Assembly: GCA_905182985.1 (NCBI GenBank)
Contig: CAJJDN010000121.1
Span: 266,114 to 330,113, forward strand
Length of the DNA: 64,000 bases
Source: Paramecium sonneborni
Taxonomy: Eukaryota > Ciliophora > Oligohymenophorea > Peniculida > Parameciidae
Direction: 5' to 3'
In this document: positions 51,972 through 64,000 of the stretch, one piece after another
Numbering within the stretch: the first letter of the stretch is position 1
How the letters are laid out: every line of letters begins with the position of its first letter
Notes under the pieces: generated by a model
What the model saw: only the letters and a program-made list of their open reading frames with translations
Told to the model about the DNA's origin: nothing
Database searches by the model: none
Translations under genes and position numbers: made by a program

Positions 51972-52915
51972 TCAAACAGCTCTAACTCCATAAGATTCAA
52001 CTCCACATGTATCCCCAGGAGCTAAAAGAATATATCCATTTAATCCCCAACTTGTACCATATGAACTTTGAACAATCCAATATTAATCAGTGAATCCAAC
52101 TGCTGTAGCTGCAAAGTTTATATTGTCTTCACAATTGCTAAATATTCCTGTTGAATAAAATTGCCAATTTGTGGCATCAACAAATACAGATACTGCATAT
52201 TATCTCAATGCAGTTTTAAGATCATCTACATCTTCTTCACCATTTATTCTATATGGTCCTCCTTCTCTTTTACATGGTGAAAATTTTGCAGTCTATATAT
52301 TATTTAATATATTTTTATTACATATGGATAAACAGATTCTACTGTTATTCCATTATCAGCTATATAATCTAAACCTCTATATGGAACTCCTCCATTACAT
52401 GAAAATGAGGTTGAATCACAATCCAATAATTATTATGCTGATAATAATACTTTTTAAGATTTAACCACTGATAAATATGATTCTGCTGTTCCTACTGCTG
52501 AAAATGCCCAACTTGATATGCAACCAGATTTCATATCTCTAACTGTTGTTGTATTTCTCCAATCATATGATTCATTTTCTATATATTCAGACTTTGTTTT
52601 TTATTATTTTCTTCTTAAACCTTAAGATTATTCAGAACTTAAATAAATAGCCACAAATTCTTCCTTTGTTAAATCACCAAATTAATTTATTGCCATCTTG
52701 TATGTATTTTCAGGATTTGAATTATGCTTCTCGATCATTTATTTATTTTCTTCAAACACCATTCTACGATATTATTCCTCAATCTATGTATAGAATTTTT
52801 AATGTATTTATTGCCATTATCTAAATTGAGTTTATGTTTATAATTCACTCTATCCATTCATATAAAGTGAAATTCCCAATAAAATCACTGTAGTCAAACC
52901 TAGAATCTATTTCAT
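51972..52915 (-). CDS. Papain-family (cathepsin L-like) protein lacking all catalytic residues
   Basis: A 304-residue secreted protein with one intron (52293-52321). A signal peptide (ILGLTTVILLGISLYM) is followed by an I29-type inhibitory propeptide (MVFEENKQMIEKHNS, MAINQFGDLTKEEFVA) and a C1A peptidase fold. The active-site cysteine position reads SGCISSWAFSAVG, with Ser before Trp instead of Cys. The histidine position reads INFAATAVGF, with Phe instead of His. The asparagine position reads VQSSYGTSWG, with Ser instead of Asn. Structural landmarks such as CNGG, YPY and the C-terminal SWG-NGYI block are kept. It is therefore a folded but inactive protease homologue, perhaps an inhibitor, binding or structural protein. 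Confidence 0.9.
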
Positions 52916-53009
52916 TAATATATATTTAAATATTTATTTTTTCTTGATTTTAAATCTATATTTATACAATCATTGATGACATAATTATTTTTATTCATTC
53001 AATTCATCA

Positions 53010-56000
53010 TCAATTCAATTACAACAATCCTTTTGCTAATCTTTCAAATGCATCATTACCAAAAAGAATTGCCTATGGTACCAAATATAAATATCTTTTT
53101 GATAAATAATATTGTCTCTCCAATTTTCTATTAATAAGAAAAAAAATTATTATGAGATTCATTATCACAAATAACAAGTAAAGAAAAGATACTATCTACC
53201 ATTATACATATAATTACAGATATGATTTATTAAATTTGATCTGTTGATTTAACTACATCTGACCATAATTTAGTATTCATCTATTTTATTATTTAACTAA
53301 CCATAAAAACTCCTTCTAATTCATTTACAGTATTCTCCGTTTTATTGTAAAATTCGTTTATTTACATCTCATTTTATACACTAGTATATATATAAACTAA
53401 AGCACTGTATAAACCTTTTCTTAAACTTCCTCCCAAAGTAGTCTAACATAATTAAATACTTCTTTCCTATAAATCACCAGGAAGTTATTCACAAAGGCTT
53501 GTTTAATAAAGCTTATCAATATATTCTCCAAATGATTCACTTAATAAATAATCATTCCTATTTTAATTATTTTATTTACATTGTTAATTATGACATATCA
53601 TTTGTAATATTATGAACTTACTTTAAACAATCTTTTATTTACTCCAGTATTAACAATAATTATTTTTCCTTATAAAATGGGTATCTCCATCTATAATAAA
53701 GAACTTCTCTCATTGCATAAATTGTAGGAATATTAGTACCAAGATGAGATACTTCCAAACTAAACTAACAAGTATTTTAATATCTAGTAAGGTAAGATGT
53801 AATAAAGTTTTCCTTGATTATTCCAAATGATATTATAAATGCTAATTATAGAAATAAAACTATTAAATGACTTTTCTTAATATATTATATTCTCGTAATA
53901 TAGGGCCTTTTTTATTAAATAAAATTTTGATTAAGTTCTTTGTAACTTTTTAGTTCTTTTTCTTTTTCTTCAATATTAAACTTAAATCTAAACAATTTTT
54001 CAGGATTTTTTACATAAGATTCTAAATAAATACTCAATCTACTAATTTCTTTTAAAATAAAAACAGAAGGCGTATAAAGAATTAAAAATACAAATTTTAT
54101 TAAAATTTTATTATTTCTTACATCATAATATATTTCAATTCCTAAAAAGAGAATAAATAATATTAGGAATGGATAAAATAAAGATGATTCTTTTTAAAAA
54201 TCTTCTTATATTGTTAATAGAGTATGTAAATATAAATTATGACTTAGTTAATCAAAGGAATAATATAAAGTCAATAAATTTCTATAAGAATAAAAAATAT
54301 AAGGAGAATCTGTAACTGTTCTTCCATCAAAAACATATGCAGCTTTAAATGTGTATTAATAATTAATTAATATACTAAGTGCTTATCTCATTGTAATATT
54401 ATACATTTCACCAATATCAGTTTTTGAATAAATATATATTTCATAAAATTATGATAAAAACTCTTACAATTCTAATCTATTAAGAATTATTTCTTAATTT
54501 TAATAAACATCATCAAAACCTAAATTTAAATTAGAATTTGGAAATTTCAAATAAAAGTCTAATTAAGATTTAGTGATTTATTTTGCTGCAAATTAATTGT
54601 TGTAATTAATGATTGTGTATCTAGTAACAATGAAAGTTTCAACAGGTTAAAATAAATCATATTTTATCTTTAATAATTCTAACTTATTCAAGTTTTATTA
54701 AAATAGATTTATACAATCTATCAAAGATAATAAAATTTACATAAAAAATAACAGTTAATTTAATACAAGAATTATAATTAACATTTTTTCAGCTTTAACT
54801 AAGTTATTTTTACCTCTTATTTTTTCAAACAAAGAATACTTCTAAAAGTGTTTCATTTCATAATTTGATTTAATTTTTTCATCTTACAAAGAATGACTCT
54901 GTGCTATTTGATTCATCTGTCCTTCTATAGAGTTTTCTTCAATTTTTTATGTTGATTAGACAATTCGCTTAATTCTATCAGTTCTAGAATCATCATATTT
55001 AATTAAAGTCTGTGTTTATTCATACCTAGCAGTATTTAACATGTCTAATTTTTATTCTAATTCTAATTAATCATATGGAATTGCTATATTGACTTATTCT
55101 TCAATTTCATCAAAACAATTGTTAGATAAACATTAAAATGTTCTTAAAGAATTAGGATAGTAGATTGTTTTATTTAAGCTTTTTACATAACTAAAATATA
55201 TCTTGTGGTAATTATATTTAGAGCTTTCAATGGTGCATAAAGATATAAAAGTATTCATTCTTTAATGATCTTACCAAAAATCATCTAATATCCTAGAATG
55301 TTATTTTTCATTGTTGCTTTTACAATTTTAATTCAATTCAGCCTGTAACTATGAAAAATTTGGTAATTTAATTTCAATATATTATGGAGTTGATATTTAA
55401 GAAATTAGACTAAATTTTGGAATAATAAGAGATATATCAACTCCTAAAATTAAGTTAGCATTTTCAAAATCTAAATTAATTTAGTCTAAAAATCCTTAAC
55501 TTAAGCTCCTGACTTTTTAATTATTATCAACAACAATAATAATATACTCTTAATCTGGAAAAGTCATTATTGATATTGCTACAAAACTGCTATCTTAAAT
55601 GACAATATCATTCATTAAAATCATTGGCTTTATTAACTAAAAATCTTGATAGAGAGTTTAAGTGGCTTTTTAGAAAAAAATTGATTTTCCTGTTTTTATA
55701 AATTCTTGAATCATTTATTAATGATGTTCTTAAATCCCGTTAGGTATCATCTATAATATATTTTAAACATTTGAATAAATTCTTTCGTGAAAGTTTGAAG
55801 ACAATTTAATAACATTTTAATTTTCTAAGTTGCTCGTCAAATAAACAGTTTTCTAAGATATAAATTATTCATTTAAAGTTAAAATTTTGGTATAAATAAA
55901 TTCATCTGGAAATGAGGATTGATTCATTATTCTTATTGCGAGTAAAATATCATTGCATAATTCAGCATATCCAAAAGATAGACATCTTTAATATCTAATC

Positions 56001-57511
56001 AAAGGATAATTTTTGTATTAATATTCTATTTTTTAAATAGTATTTTCGAATAATTCAACAATATCATCAGCCTTTTTTGATATTTCGTTTTTCTTTTCAT
56101 AACTTAAGCAGATTTGATGAAATTCTATCTTTTTTTAACAACACTCAAGTAATTTTTCAGAAAACTCAATGCTCTAAGTTTCAACAGAAATTAAACTATC
56201 TATTAAAACTGTATTTAACTGAATTGAATTATTAGTAAGCATCTAATTTCTTAATTCATTCAAAATTATTTATTTTGAGATTTTATATCTTGAAAATTGA
56301 ATCATGGATTCTTTATGCTTTTTCTTAATTGAATATTAATATGCTTTAAAATATTCTTTCAATAGCAACAATAAAGATAAATATAATTATTTTTCAGGAG
56401 CCTAAAATATTTAAATTTTTGTTACCTTTTTAAATAATTTATCCAGATGCTATAAAAATTATTAATTTTGCAAATTAATTTACTATGATTAAATTAGATT
56501 ATAAGGATAATTTTATTAAAGAGAACATTTAAAATATACTGATTTTAAGTCAAATTGTTATCTAGCATGGGCAAAAAAATAATGAATAAATAAAAACTTT
56601 TAATTAAAAAAGCTGAACTAATTACAAAATAATTTCACCTTAAATTAATTTCCTAATTTGATACAAAAGGGCCAAGTAATTACAAATAGTAACTAAGATT
56701 CTTAATTTTTTGTATTTCCTACATAGGAAAAAACAAGAAAGGATAAACAATATAAGATAGTATTAAAATGAGTGAAAAGTTGCATAAATAAAAGATTAAC
56801 ATTAACTTAAGGGAGATTTACTAAAATATTTATATTATTTATGGTGCAAATGAGGATTGATAATATTACTTGTACATATTTCAACTCTTCTTAAGTTGGA
56901 TTAAATGAAAATATGAATACTTAAGCCAAATTTAATAATTGTACAATATAAAAGTAGATTGAATTAATTTAATTATTAAAGCTTTAATAGTTAAATTCTA
57001 CACTTACTTTTGTTATAATCAAACGTTGGATAAGTAATATTATAAATATGATTGACAAAATATAAGAATATATTTAATGCCTTAACAAAGTTAATTCAAG
57101 TAATATATTAATTAGCCAAATATCAAGAATTTAATTGATGTAATAATTCATGATTTAAAATACTCTTAAAAATTAGGAAAAATTCTTTTATTGTTCTTGA
57201 AATAAAAGAAAACAATAATTTATAATTACTAATCCTAATAAAGCCAATATACCATAATCAATGTATTCAAAGAATTAAGAATCTTAATTTAGAAATAAAT
57301 ATGGTCTCGAAAATTTAGCTATTATCATAACAATATAATCATCTTTATTTTAGCTTCTCCTAGAAGATAATACAGCATATGAAAAAGGTAAAAGTGATCC
57401 CATTAGTCCAATTAGATATAAAACTACTTTGCTTATTTCATGGTTTGTATCAAAAGAGATAATATTGGTGATGAAATTAGAGGTTAATTTCACAATAATA
57501 TTTTTTTTCAT
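53010..57511 (-). CDS. Large multi-pass membrane protein with PAS-like domain (family copy B)
   Basis: A 1477-residue protein with introns 56402-56425, 53558-53579 and 53196-53217. It is a full-length relative of copy A: N-terminal helices starting VVLYLIGLMGSLLPFSYAVL, the FGYAELCNDILLAIRIMNQ region, PAS-like YIIIVVDNNQKVRSLSQGFL, the large outer loop YLKFPNSNLNLGFDDVYQNQ, EVSHLGTNIPTIYAMREVLY, and the tail KRYLYLVPQ then GNDAFERLAKG. The last two introns fall at the same places as in copy A and the first is in the same linker, showing common descent. A membrane sensor role is inferred. Opposite orientation to copy A and 12 kb away. Confidence 0.85.
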
Positions 57512-59185
57512 TATTAATTATCTATATTATAATATTAAGGAAATGAATATATAAAATCAATTAACAAATGCTAAGATAACTTTTTCTTTCACAACATTTT
57601 ATATCAACTTGAAAATTCTTTTCAATCTTTATTTTATATAATTTTCCCATATAAACAAAAAGAAAAATTAAATAATAAAATATATCAAGTTTAGCTACTT
57701 ATTTTATTTTATTTAATCACTAATTATTTGAAGAAAAAGCGTATTCATTTTCAAATAAATGAATGAAGGATAATTTTTAATATATTTATTTTTAGAATAA
57801 ACTTTATAAGTCTAATTATTGTGCAAATTACCTCAGATAGATATTTCATTTTCAAATAGTAGTTTAAAGAAATTAAAATTATTACATAAGAATTAGTTAT
57901 AAATTAAGTTAAAATTTTACACAAAATTTACAACTATATTTGCTTTTATAAAAAATTTACTTATTTATTATGTTCTTTCTAAAAGAAAAAATGATTTATT
58001 TTAGACTAAATCTACAACAGTAATGAAGACTGCACGGTTTTTATAAACAACAAGTTCGATTGGTAAATTTAGACTTTTCAAATTTTATTCCTTTTCTCCT
58101 TGTTTTCAAGCTATATTATTTGAAATAAAAGCTGAATGAAGATTAGATAATATAAATAATTTTCTATTTGGAAAATTTTCCATATTTTGTTTATATTGTT
58201 CTCACAATGCTCTTTGCCTTATAAAATACTAATTTACTCAATTCATTCAATAACAATCTTAGAAAAAATAATTATAAATAAAGCAATGTTGATTTAGAAT
58301 ATTACTTACAAATCTATACTATTTACAAATTCAATTCAATTCTATTTTTTTATTTTCTTTTTATATTATCTATTATGTCTTTAAAAATTAAAAATTTTCT
58401 CATCTCTTTTTCTTAATTTATCTAGATTGTATTTTAAACCATCTAATTATTCTAATTCTATCTTGCATATTATAGCAATTTGATTTACTACTTCTCTGTT
58501 TTATTCAAAAAAAGGATTTACATTAAAAATAATTTATAGCTATATTTATTTTATTTTTTAATTACATTATTTCAAAAGAAGTAAATCAAATATTTCTTAT
58601 TTGTTCTTTACTGAAATGAGAGAATCGTAGCTCTAAATAATATGATTAAATATTTCGAAACTATATACATTGAGATTTATTCATTTTTAAAAAGGAACTT
58701 ATTACAATAGGGTGCTCTTTTGTATTTTAATACATTTGGACGTTATTAGAAAGAACAAGAGTTTACTTATTTATTTAATGTAATGAAATTTAAATATATC
58801 TAAAAAGGTTAACAATAAAAATTAGAAATTCTAATTTAAAATAAATAGAAATTAAAATTCTATTCGAAATACACATTGCTTTTCAATTTTTTATGTTATA
58901 ATAAGAAGAATAAGTATACAAAAAAATTTATAGTTGTTCTAATGTTTTCAAAATTTTTAAGTTGAAATTCAAATAATATGAATATTATAGAAAAAAAAGT
59001 TAAATCCAGATATTACTGAAAATCAAAATGCTGGATATTTTAGCTTAATGATAGAAATCCATTTCAGTAACGAATTAATCTTTAAATACATATTTACGTT
59101 TCTTAATATTTAAGCTAAAGCTGTTATTAAACATATTGTTTATAAAATTTATCAAGTGAATTAAAAATTATTAGATCTTTAACTA
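57512..59185. other. Gene-poor stretch
   Basis: Very A/T-rich. The longest TGA-free plus-strand frame (about 58740-59040) has a composition close to random and no motif. No RNA or mobile-element signal was recognised. Confidence 0.45.
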
Positions 59186-59189
59186 ATTA

Positions 59190-59371
59190 ATGGAACTTGA
59201 TTCAAATTTTAAAAGTTCATCATAATTACTTGAGAATTTAGAAAGGACTTAAAATTCTATTCTAGAGATTATTGTAGGTTTAAACTCCACTGATGATTTC
59301 AATGAAAAGAAATATATAAAAGAGAAAACTTCATTTATTTTAATATTGATAATTAGAAACAAGCAAAAATG
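59190..59371 (+). pseudogene. Short gene remnant
   Basis: From ATG 59190 a frame of about 60 codons reads ELDSNFKSSSQLLENLERTQ and later LEIIVGLNSTDDFNEKKYIK before TGA. Composition is protein-like but no family or continuation is found. It could be a decayed exon. Confidence 0.3.
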
Positions 59372-59594
59372 ATGAATTAATTCAAGGAAATTTTGAAGCC
59401 TTATTAGCAATATTTATAATTTAATTAAGAAGTTTTGGTTACATTTGTTATCAAATATTGTAAATCTATGATGAATTATTAAGAATACTTTATGGTTATA
59501 AAATAAATCTTCTTTGTTACAAGTTCAAATCTTCTTTTAGCATTGATATTTCTTTTATTATTGTATTTAATTGGTTTCTCATTTTAATTAAACT

Positions 59595-60135
59595 AGTTGT
59601 CATAGTTATAACAATTCCATCTTTTTTTTGCTATCTTATGTTGATGGTCTTCTTCTTGAATGTTCAGCCATTAGTTCTTGTACTAATTTCTTTATAATCA
59701 TTTGTTTTTCAGATGATAAATCTTTTTTTACTTAATATGCTAAATCATCTATATTATCTTTAAATATTTTTCTTGAAGATGCTAACAATGCTTTAATTAA
59801 ATCAGCTATCAAATTGATCTATTTAAATATATTAATGTTTCAATTAAAATCCTTATGTTATGGCTTGTTTACATTATATTTTTAATTGATATCTTAATTC
59901 ATTTTTGAAAGAATTTTTGATACAAATCATTGTATTACTCCCAAAATTGAATGACACTATTTGGTGGTAAATAAGGAAATTCAATATAAGTTTCATTAAT
60001 TAATTTCATGATATCATTTGTTTGAACAAATATATGACTATCTCTATAAATAAATCATACCTCATTTATTCTACATTGTATTTCTAATATTTCTCATTAT
60101 AATCACCATAAGAGTTTTATAATTCTATATATATT
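59595..60135 (-). pseudogene. Uncertain small gene, probably decayed
   Basis: Minus-strand pieces read VEQMRDSHIFVQTNDIMKLI, FPYLPPNSVIQFWEQYND and, after a frame break, ADLIKALLASSRKIFKDNID ... MAEHSRRRPSTQDSKKKMEL. A 17-nt and a 31-nt intron would join the first parts. No GT is available to make the last join, so a base is missing or the gene is dead. No start codon was found in frame upstream. Confidence 0.4.
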
Positions 60136-60313
60136 TTGATTCATCATTTTTTTGATTAATCCTATATATATATATATTTAATTCCACTATGCAGTCAAAA
60201 GTTAGATTATAATAAATAAAAATTTACTAAATTATTATCAATAGAATTTTGTAAGACCAAGAATTATTGAAAATATTTAAGATTTAAAATTATTGATAAT
60301 GAAATTGTATATA

Positions 60314-61441
60314 TCACTCCTCAAAATTTTCTCTAGGAGGAGAATAATCAAAAAACTTTTCATCCTCTTCACTCTATTCTAGAGTTTCCACTTATTATTG
60401 AAATTATTCAATATCATTCTTATCGGTGTTTCGTTTTTCTGTTATTTTCTTTCGAAATTTTTTGATATACTATTCATAATATTACATTTTGTTGTTTAAA
60501 TCTTTGTATTAATTTTTTTCATTTGGTTAAATTTCTTAGAAAATAGTTTTGAAATTTGATTAAGGGTTTTCAATCATATTAAAAACCTATTCTAGTCTTT
60601 TACTCATATTTCGATTTTTAGCTAAATTTATAAAGTCATCTTAGTTTAAAGTTATCTTTCTTTTGATATGCTTATTTTCTTTCAAAGCAATAACAGTCAA
60701 AATGAATTCCCTAAATGCTGAAATATAATCTTTAAGTTCTTTCTCTTCTTAATTTTTGGGCTCTTAAAGTTTAGACTCTATGGTTTAAAGGTTCCTCTCA
60801 TAATTATCTTTTTAATCTTTATCCTTGAACTGTTATGTTGCCTAATAGTCTACTTTTGCAGCAAGGCAAATTTCTCTAAATTACTTTATTCTAAACTTAA
60901 AATTAACAGATTCAGCATTATATTTCAATTTTTTTAAATATACAATTGTGGGTTTTGGATCTAAGCTTTCATAACATTACCCAAAAATGATTTAATTACA
61001 ACAAATCAAAGTAGGCCATTTTTAATCTTTTTCCTCAGTTATGCTAGTAAATTCACCTCTTAATTCTTCATCTAATTCACTAAAAATTTTAACACTCATG
61101 TTCAAATATTACTTTTGTACGTAGTTTTCAATTGAATTTTGGTTTTCTTGGGTTTCTTCTATTTTTGGTGTATTCTTGTTCAATTTTTTTGTACTTTTGT
61201 TGATTTTCTTTGATGCAGATTGTATTCCCTTTTAGATGTCTCTTTTCTTTTGAAATTCTTTTGTAATTCCTATCTTTTTAGTTTCTTATTAAGAGATTCC
61301 TTTTAAGTTATAATCTGCTGGTGTTGATTCCAAAAATAACTCTAGTTGGGGTTCCATATATTCCGATTCATCATCCATATATATTTATTCATCATATTTG
61401 GGGTTTATAAAATGTTGTTCTTCTTAGGATTGGTTGTTCAT
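60314..61441 (-). CDS. Hypothetical charged protein
   Basis: A 375-residue intronless protein. The N-terminal third is acidic then Lys-rich (KKINKSTKKLNKNTPKIEE). The middle third is a compact helical domain (LRGEFTSITEEKDQKWPTLI, CCNQIIFGQCYESLDPKPTI, FREICLAAKVDYQATQQFKD, SAFREFILTVIALKENKHIK). The end is acidic (SEEDEKFFDYSPPRENFEE). No signal or membrane segment. It uses Cys and Trp sparingly and more CAA/CAG for Gln than its neighbours. No family was recognised. It is the only clearly intact gene in the right-hand 6 kb. Confidence 0.75.
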
Positions 61442-62170
61442 AAATTAAATATAAGAATTAAATACAATGGAATTGAATTAAGAATGAGAGAGGATAGAAC
61501 AATTTAAAAATTTATTTTAGCTTTATAATTAAAATTTTAAATGCATAATTCATCCTAAAATCTCTAATTATTTAAATTAAGCTCAATAATAATGAAATCT
61601 GCATCTGTAAGAGCTATTCTATTTATAATTATTTCTTGAATAATATAAATTAGTGTTGTATAATTTAAAAAAAAAAATCGCTTGAATTGAGATTTCTCCT
61701 TCTAATTTTGAAAGAGACATAATTAGAATAGCATTAAAACTGTAAATAGTGTAAATTTAATCAGTATCAAAGTTAAACAATAAAGCAATAAAAAATTCCT
61801 AAATTCTCTTTCTCTAAATATTATCATTAATCTAAGGCAGATGAATTTTAATAAAATTAGATTAGAAATTATGTAATAAAATGTAAAAAAATATGTTTAA
61901 ACTATTTTTAATTTATGTAAAATAAATTGAAAAAATTAGCAGGAAATAGATAAAAGATTAATTCAGAATTTCTGATGCAGTTGGACATGTAAATTAAATA
62001 AAAGTAAGGATTAGGTGTTAATATTGGATATCAATAAAATATAAATGATTGATTTTAATATAATATATTTATTCTTGAGTAGTAAAAAATTCTTTGATTT
62101 ATAATGTTTTAAAAAATAAATAAGTGCTTTCTCACAATTGAATTAAATATTAGGAGCATGGATTTAGAGA
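61442..62170. other. Spacer
   Basis: A/T-rich with no convincing frame on either strand. Confidence 0.45.
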
Positions 62171-62173
62171 AAT

Positions 62174-62850
62174 GATGGTTTTAAATGCTGAAATAAATTA
62201 AGATGAGAATATAGATGTATAAAGCGAAAATAATAAAAATTATAAAAAATTTATTCTAGAAAAAATAAAGACACAAATGGAAGTGGAGATAAAGAAAATA
62301 TCAGCATCATTAGTTAAAAAACTTTTAATAAACCAAAGAGTGGATTAGCTGACAAATCAATGAATTCAATTGAAGGAGGCAGCAAAAAATAAAAAGTGTA
62401 TTACAATGAAGCAAAGATCTTTTAGAATGAATGGAGTAGCAAGACTGAATCATCAATCTATAATGTTAAAGTTGCTGGAGTTTCTAATTTGAAACAATAT
62501 ACCTGCTATTTCGTACTATTATGTTCGGTCAACAATAAAGTAATATCTGTGAGGCGTAAGTACAATAGAGTGGTTTAAAAGTAAAAACAATAATGATTAT
62601 ATACATTTAATGCTTGATCTATTATACAAGATCAAAATAATTTAAGAGTTCCTCATTATTCTTTTACTCTTTAAGGGATTCAAAAGGCACTATAATGATA
62701 TTATATGAATTAAACATCTTTAGGAAAGCAAAGAGAAACATAAATACAAATTTATAGAAAAATCTTAAAATTATAACAAATTAAATATGTTTATAGGATA
62801 GGAAAAAGTAGATTTGATCAATAATAGCTTCAAAATATTTTTGGGTGATT
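62174..62850 (+). pseudogene. Decayed gene with PX-domain-like segment
   Basis: Plus-strand pieces occur in different frames: MVLNAEINQDENIDVQSEN, then KDTNGSGDKENISIISQKTF ... YNVKVAGVSNLKQYTCYFVL and NKVISVRRKYNRVV, then NLRVPHYSFTLQGIQKALQ and KSRFDQQQLQNIFG with TGA codons between. The central part resembles the start of a PX phosphoinositide-binding domain (strand, then a VRRKY motif). No set of consensus introns joins the parts, so I regard it as inactive. Confidence 0.4.
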
Positions 62851-64000
62851 GTTCACAATAAATTAATCCATAAATTTGTGTAATTTAATTATTATTATCT
62901 AAATTCTTACTAATGATCCAGTAAACCATTTATATTATTGCTTCTGAAATTTTATTAAGAACTTAGGATAGAAAGTTTTTATATTTTAATAAAAATACTT
63001 TTTAAAGGATTATCTAAATATTCTTTTTAATTTAATATTTAAATATAATCTTTAGAAATAGATTAAAATTATTTATACTACATTTCTATTGAATTAGTAT
63101 TAGAAAATATTTAAATAATCTTTAATGAAGTTGTTTTTAATTATATTATTATAATATGTTATTAATTAAAGCTTTTATCGCTCTATTTATTTTATTTCAT
63201 GATTTAATCATTAGTAATTTGTGAAAATCCTATTCATATTATAATAGCTGTAATATAAATATTGAATCATCATTAATGTTGCATTCTAGATAAAACTGTT
63301 ATTAAATATAAATTTTTTAGATTCAGATTTCTACTCTATATATAACAATGTCATTCTTTATAATTTTTTCAAACTTTAATTGTTACACAACTACTATGTT
63401 ATTCTTTTGCAAAACACTTCTGAATAAATTTTTTGTAAACAAAGAGAAAATTTACTTTTGAGCTACTATGAAATTAAGGATATCTTTTAACTCCATTAAA
63501 CTGACAAGCAGATTTGGACGATATCACTGATCAAAGAATGCGTTGTGAATGATTTAGTATTTGACAATAGAATCTCCAATAATAAGAAGTCTAAATATAA
63601 AAGCAGAGGATTATACAATTACTAGTTTTTGGCATCATTGATTATTCTATAACAAATTTCAAATATCTAAATAATGATTAACGAATCTTTCATTAAGTAA
63701 TATATAAGGCTAGCTATTCTATAGAAAAATCATAGAGCTATTCTTTGCTCATGAAATCTTCCTCAAAATTTATAAGTCTTTTTTGAAAATATCTAAAGTA
63801 TCTTTTAATAATAGAAAAATCCATTAATATTATTCTGTAATCTATAGAAAAGTAATTTTGGAGGAATTTCTTTAATCATTTACTTCAGATATATAGAATT
63901 TTAGGTATCATATATTAATATTTTTTACTTAATCTACCTAATTTAATATTCTTTCTCAGTGAATTATAAATTTATAAATTCAATGATAGATAATTTGTTA
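62851..64000. other. Gene-poor right end
   Basis: A/T-rich DNA with only short frames on both strands. No telomere repeat, RNA gene or mobile element was recognised. Confidence 0.45.

Noticed and set aside
1..64000. Bacterial or mobile features: CRISPR arrays, insertion sequences, promoters with -35/-10 boxes, ribosome binding sites
   Set aside because: The genetic code, introns and gene families are ciliate nuclear; no direct-repeat/spacer array or transposase was recognised, and A/T-rich matches to such motifs are meaningless here.

Overview
The window reads as macronuclear DNA of a ciliate, almost certainly a Paramecium. Long reading frames appear only when TAA and TAG are read as glutamine and TGA is the sole stop. 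The genes are cut by very short introns: the 57 I placed are 21-32 nt, nearly all starting GTA and ending AG. The DNA is very A+T rich and genes are packed with short spacers. Frames computed with the standard code are therefore mostly fragments or antisense shadows. All gene ends below were worked out by hand with code 6 and intron removal. For every complete gene model except one channel gene, the spliced length is an exact number of codons ending in TGA. I cannot name the species.

Layout. 1-3.5 kb (-): a large secreted cysteine-rich surface protein running off the left edge. 4.4-5.4 kb (-): a coiled-coil protein. 5.6-7.2 kb (+): a casein kinase 1. 7.2-8.7 kb: a decayed kinase piece and spacer. 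8.7-9.5 kb (+): B9D1, a ciliary transition-zone protein. 9.9-13.2 kb (+): a voltage-sensor/adenylyl-cyclase fusion. 13.4-15.1 kb (-): a zinc-ribbon WD-repeat protein. 15.1-16.7 kb (+): an EF-hand/C2-like membrane protein. 16.7-18.2 kb (+): a pseudokinase. 18.3-21.4 kb (+): a degenerate cyclic-nucleotide-gated-type channel. 21.5-22.7 kb (+): an actin-related protein. 22.8-23.7 kb (+): an unknown protein. 23.8-25.3 kb (-): POC5. 25.6-29.9 kb (-): a giant coiled-coil Q/N/E-rich protein with acidic-tryptophan motifs. 30.0-34.0 kb (-): a transporter stub, a coiled-coil protein, a secreted coiled-coil protein and an HSPA12-type HSP70. 34.1-41.1 kb (+): an unknown protein, a decayed copy and then an intact copy of a large PAS-like multi-pass membrane protein. 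42.0-43.7 kb (+): a B-box/kelch protein. 43.7-46.3 kb (-): a 2H phosphoesterase, a decayed gene and a DP-type cell-cycle transcription factor. 48.0-51.1 kb (+): one gene shown twice because two overlapping contigs were joined through an N. 51.2-52.9 kb: a glutathione transferase (+) and a catalytically dead papain-family protein (-). 53.0-57.5 kb (-): a third member of the PAS-like membrane family. 57.5-64 kb: gene-poor, with decayed genes and one intact unknown gene.

The genes do not form operons. Shared themes are cilia and basal bodies (B9D1, POC5, a POC5-like coiled-coil neighbour), membrane signalling (cyclase, channel, PAS-like family, CK1), and protein families that keep their fold but have lost catalytic residues (pseudokinase, pseudoprotease, pore without a GYG filter). 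Several gene remnants sit beside intact relatives, as expected in a genome that has lost many duplicates.
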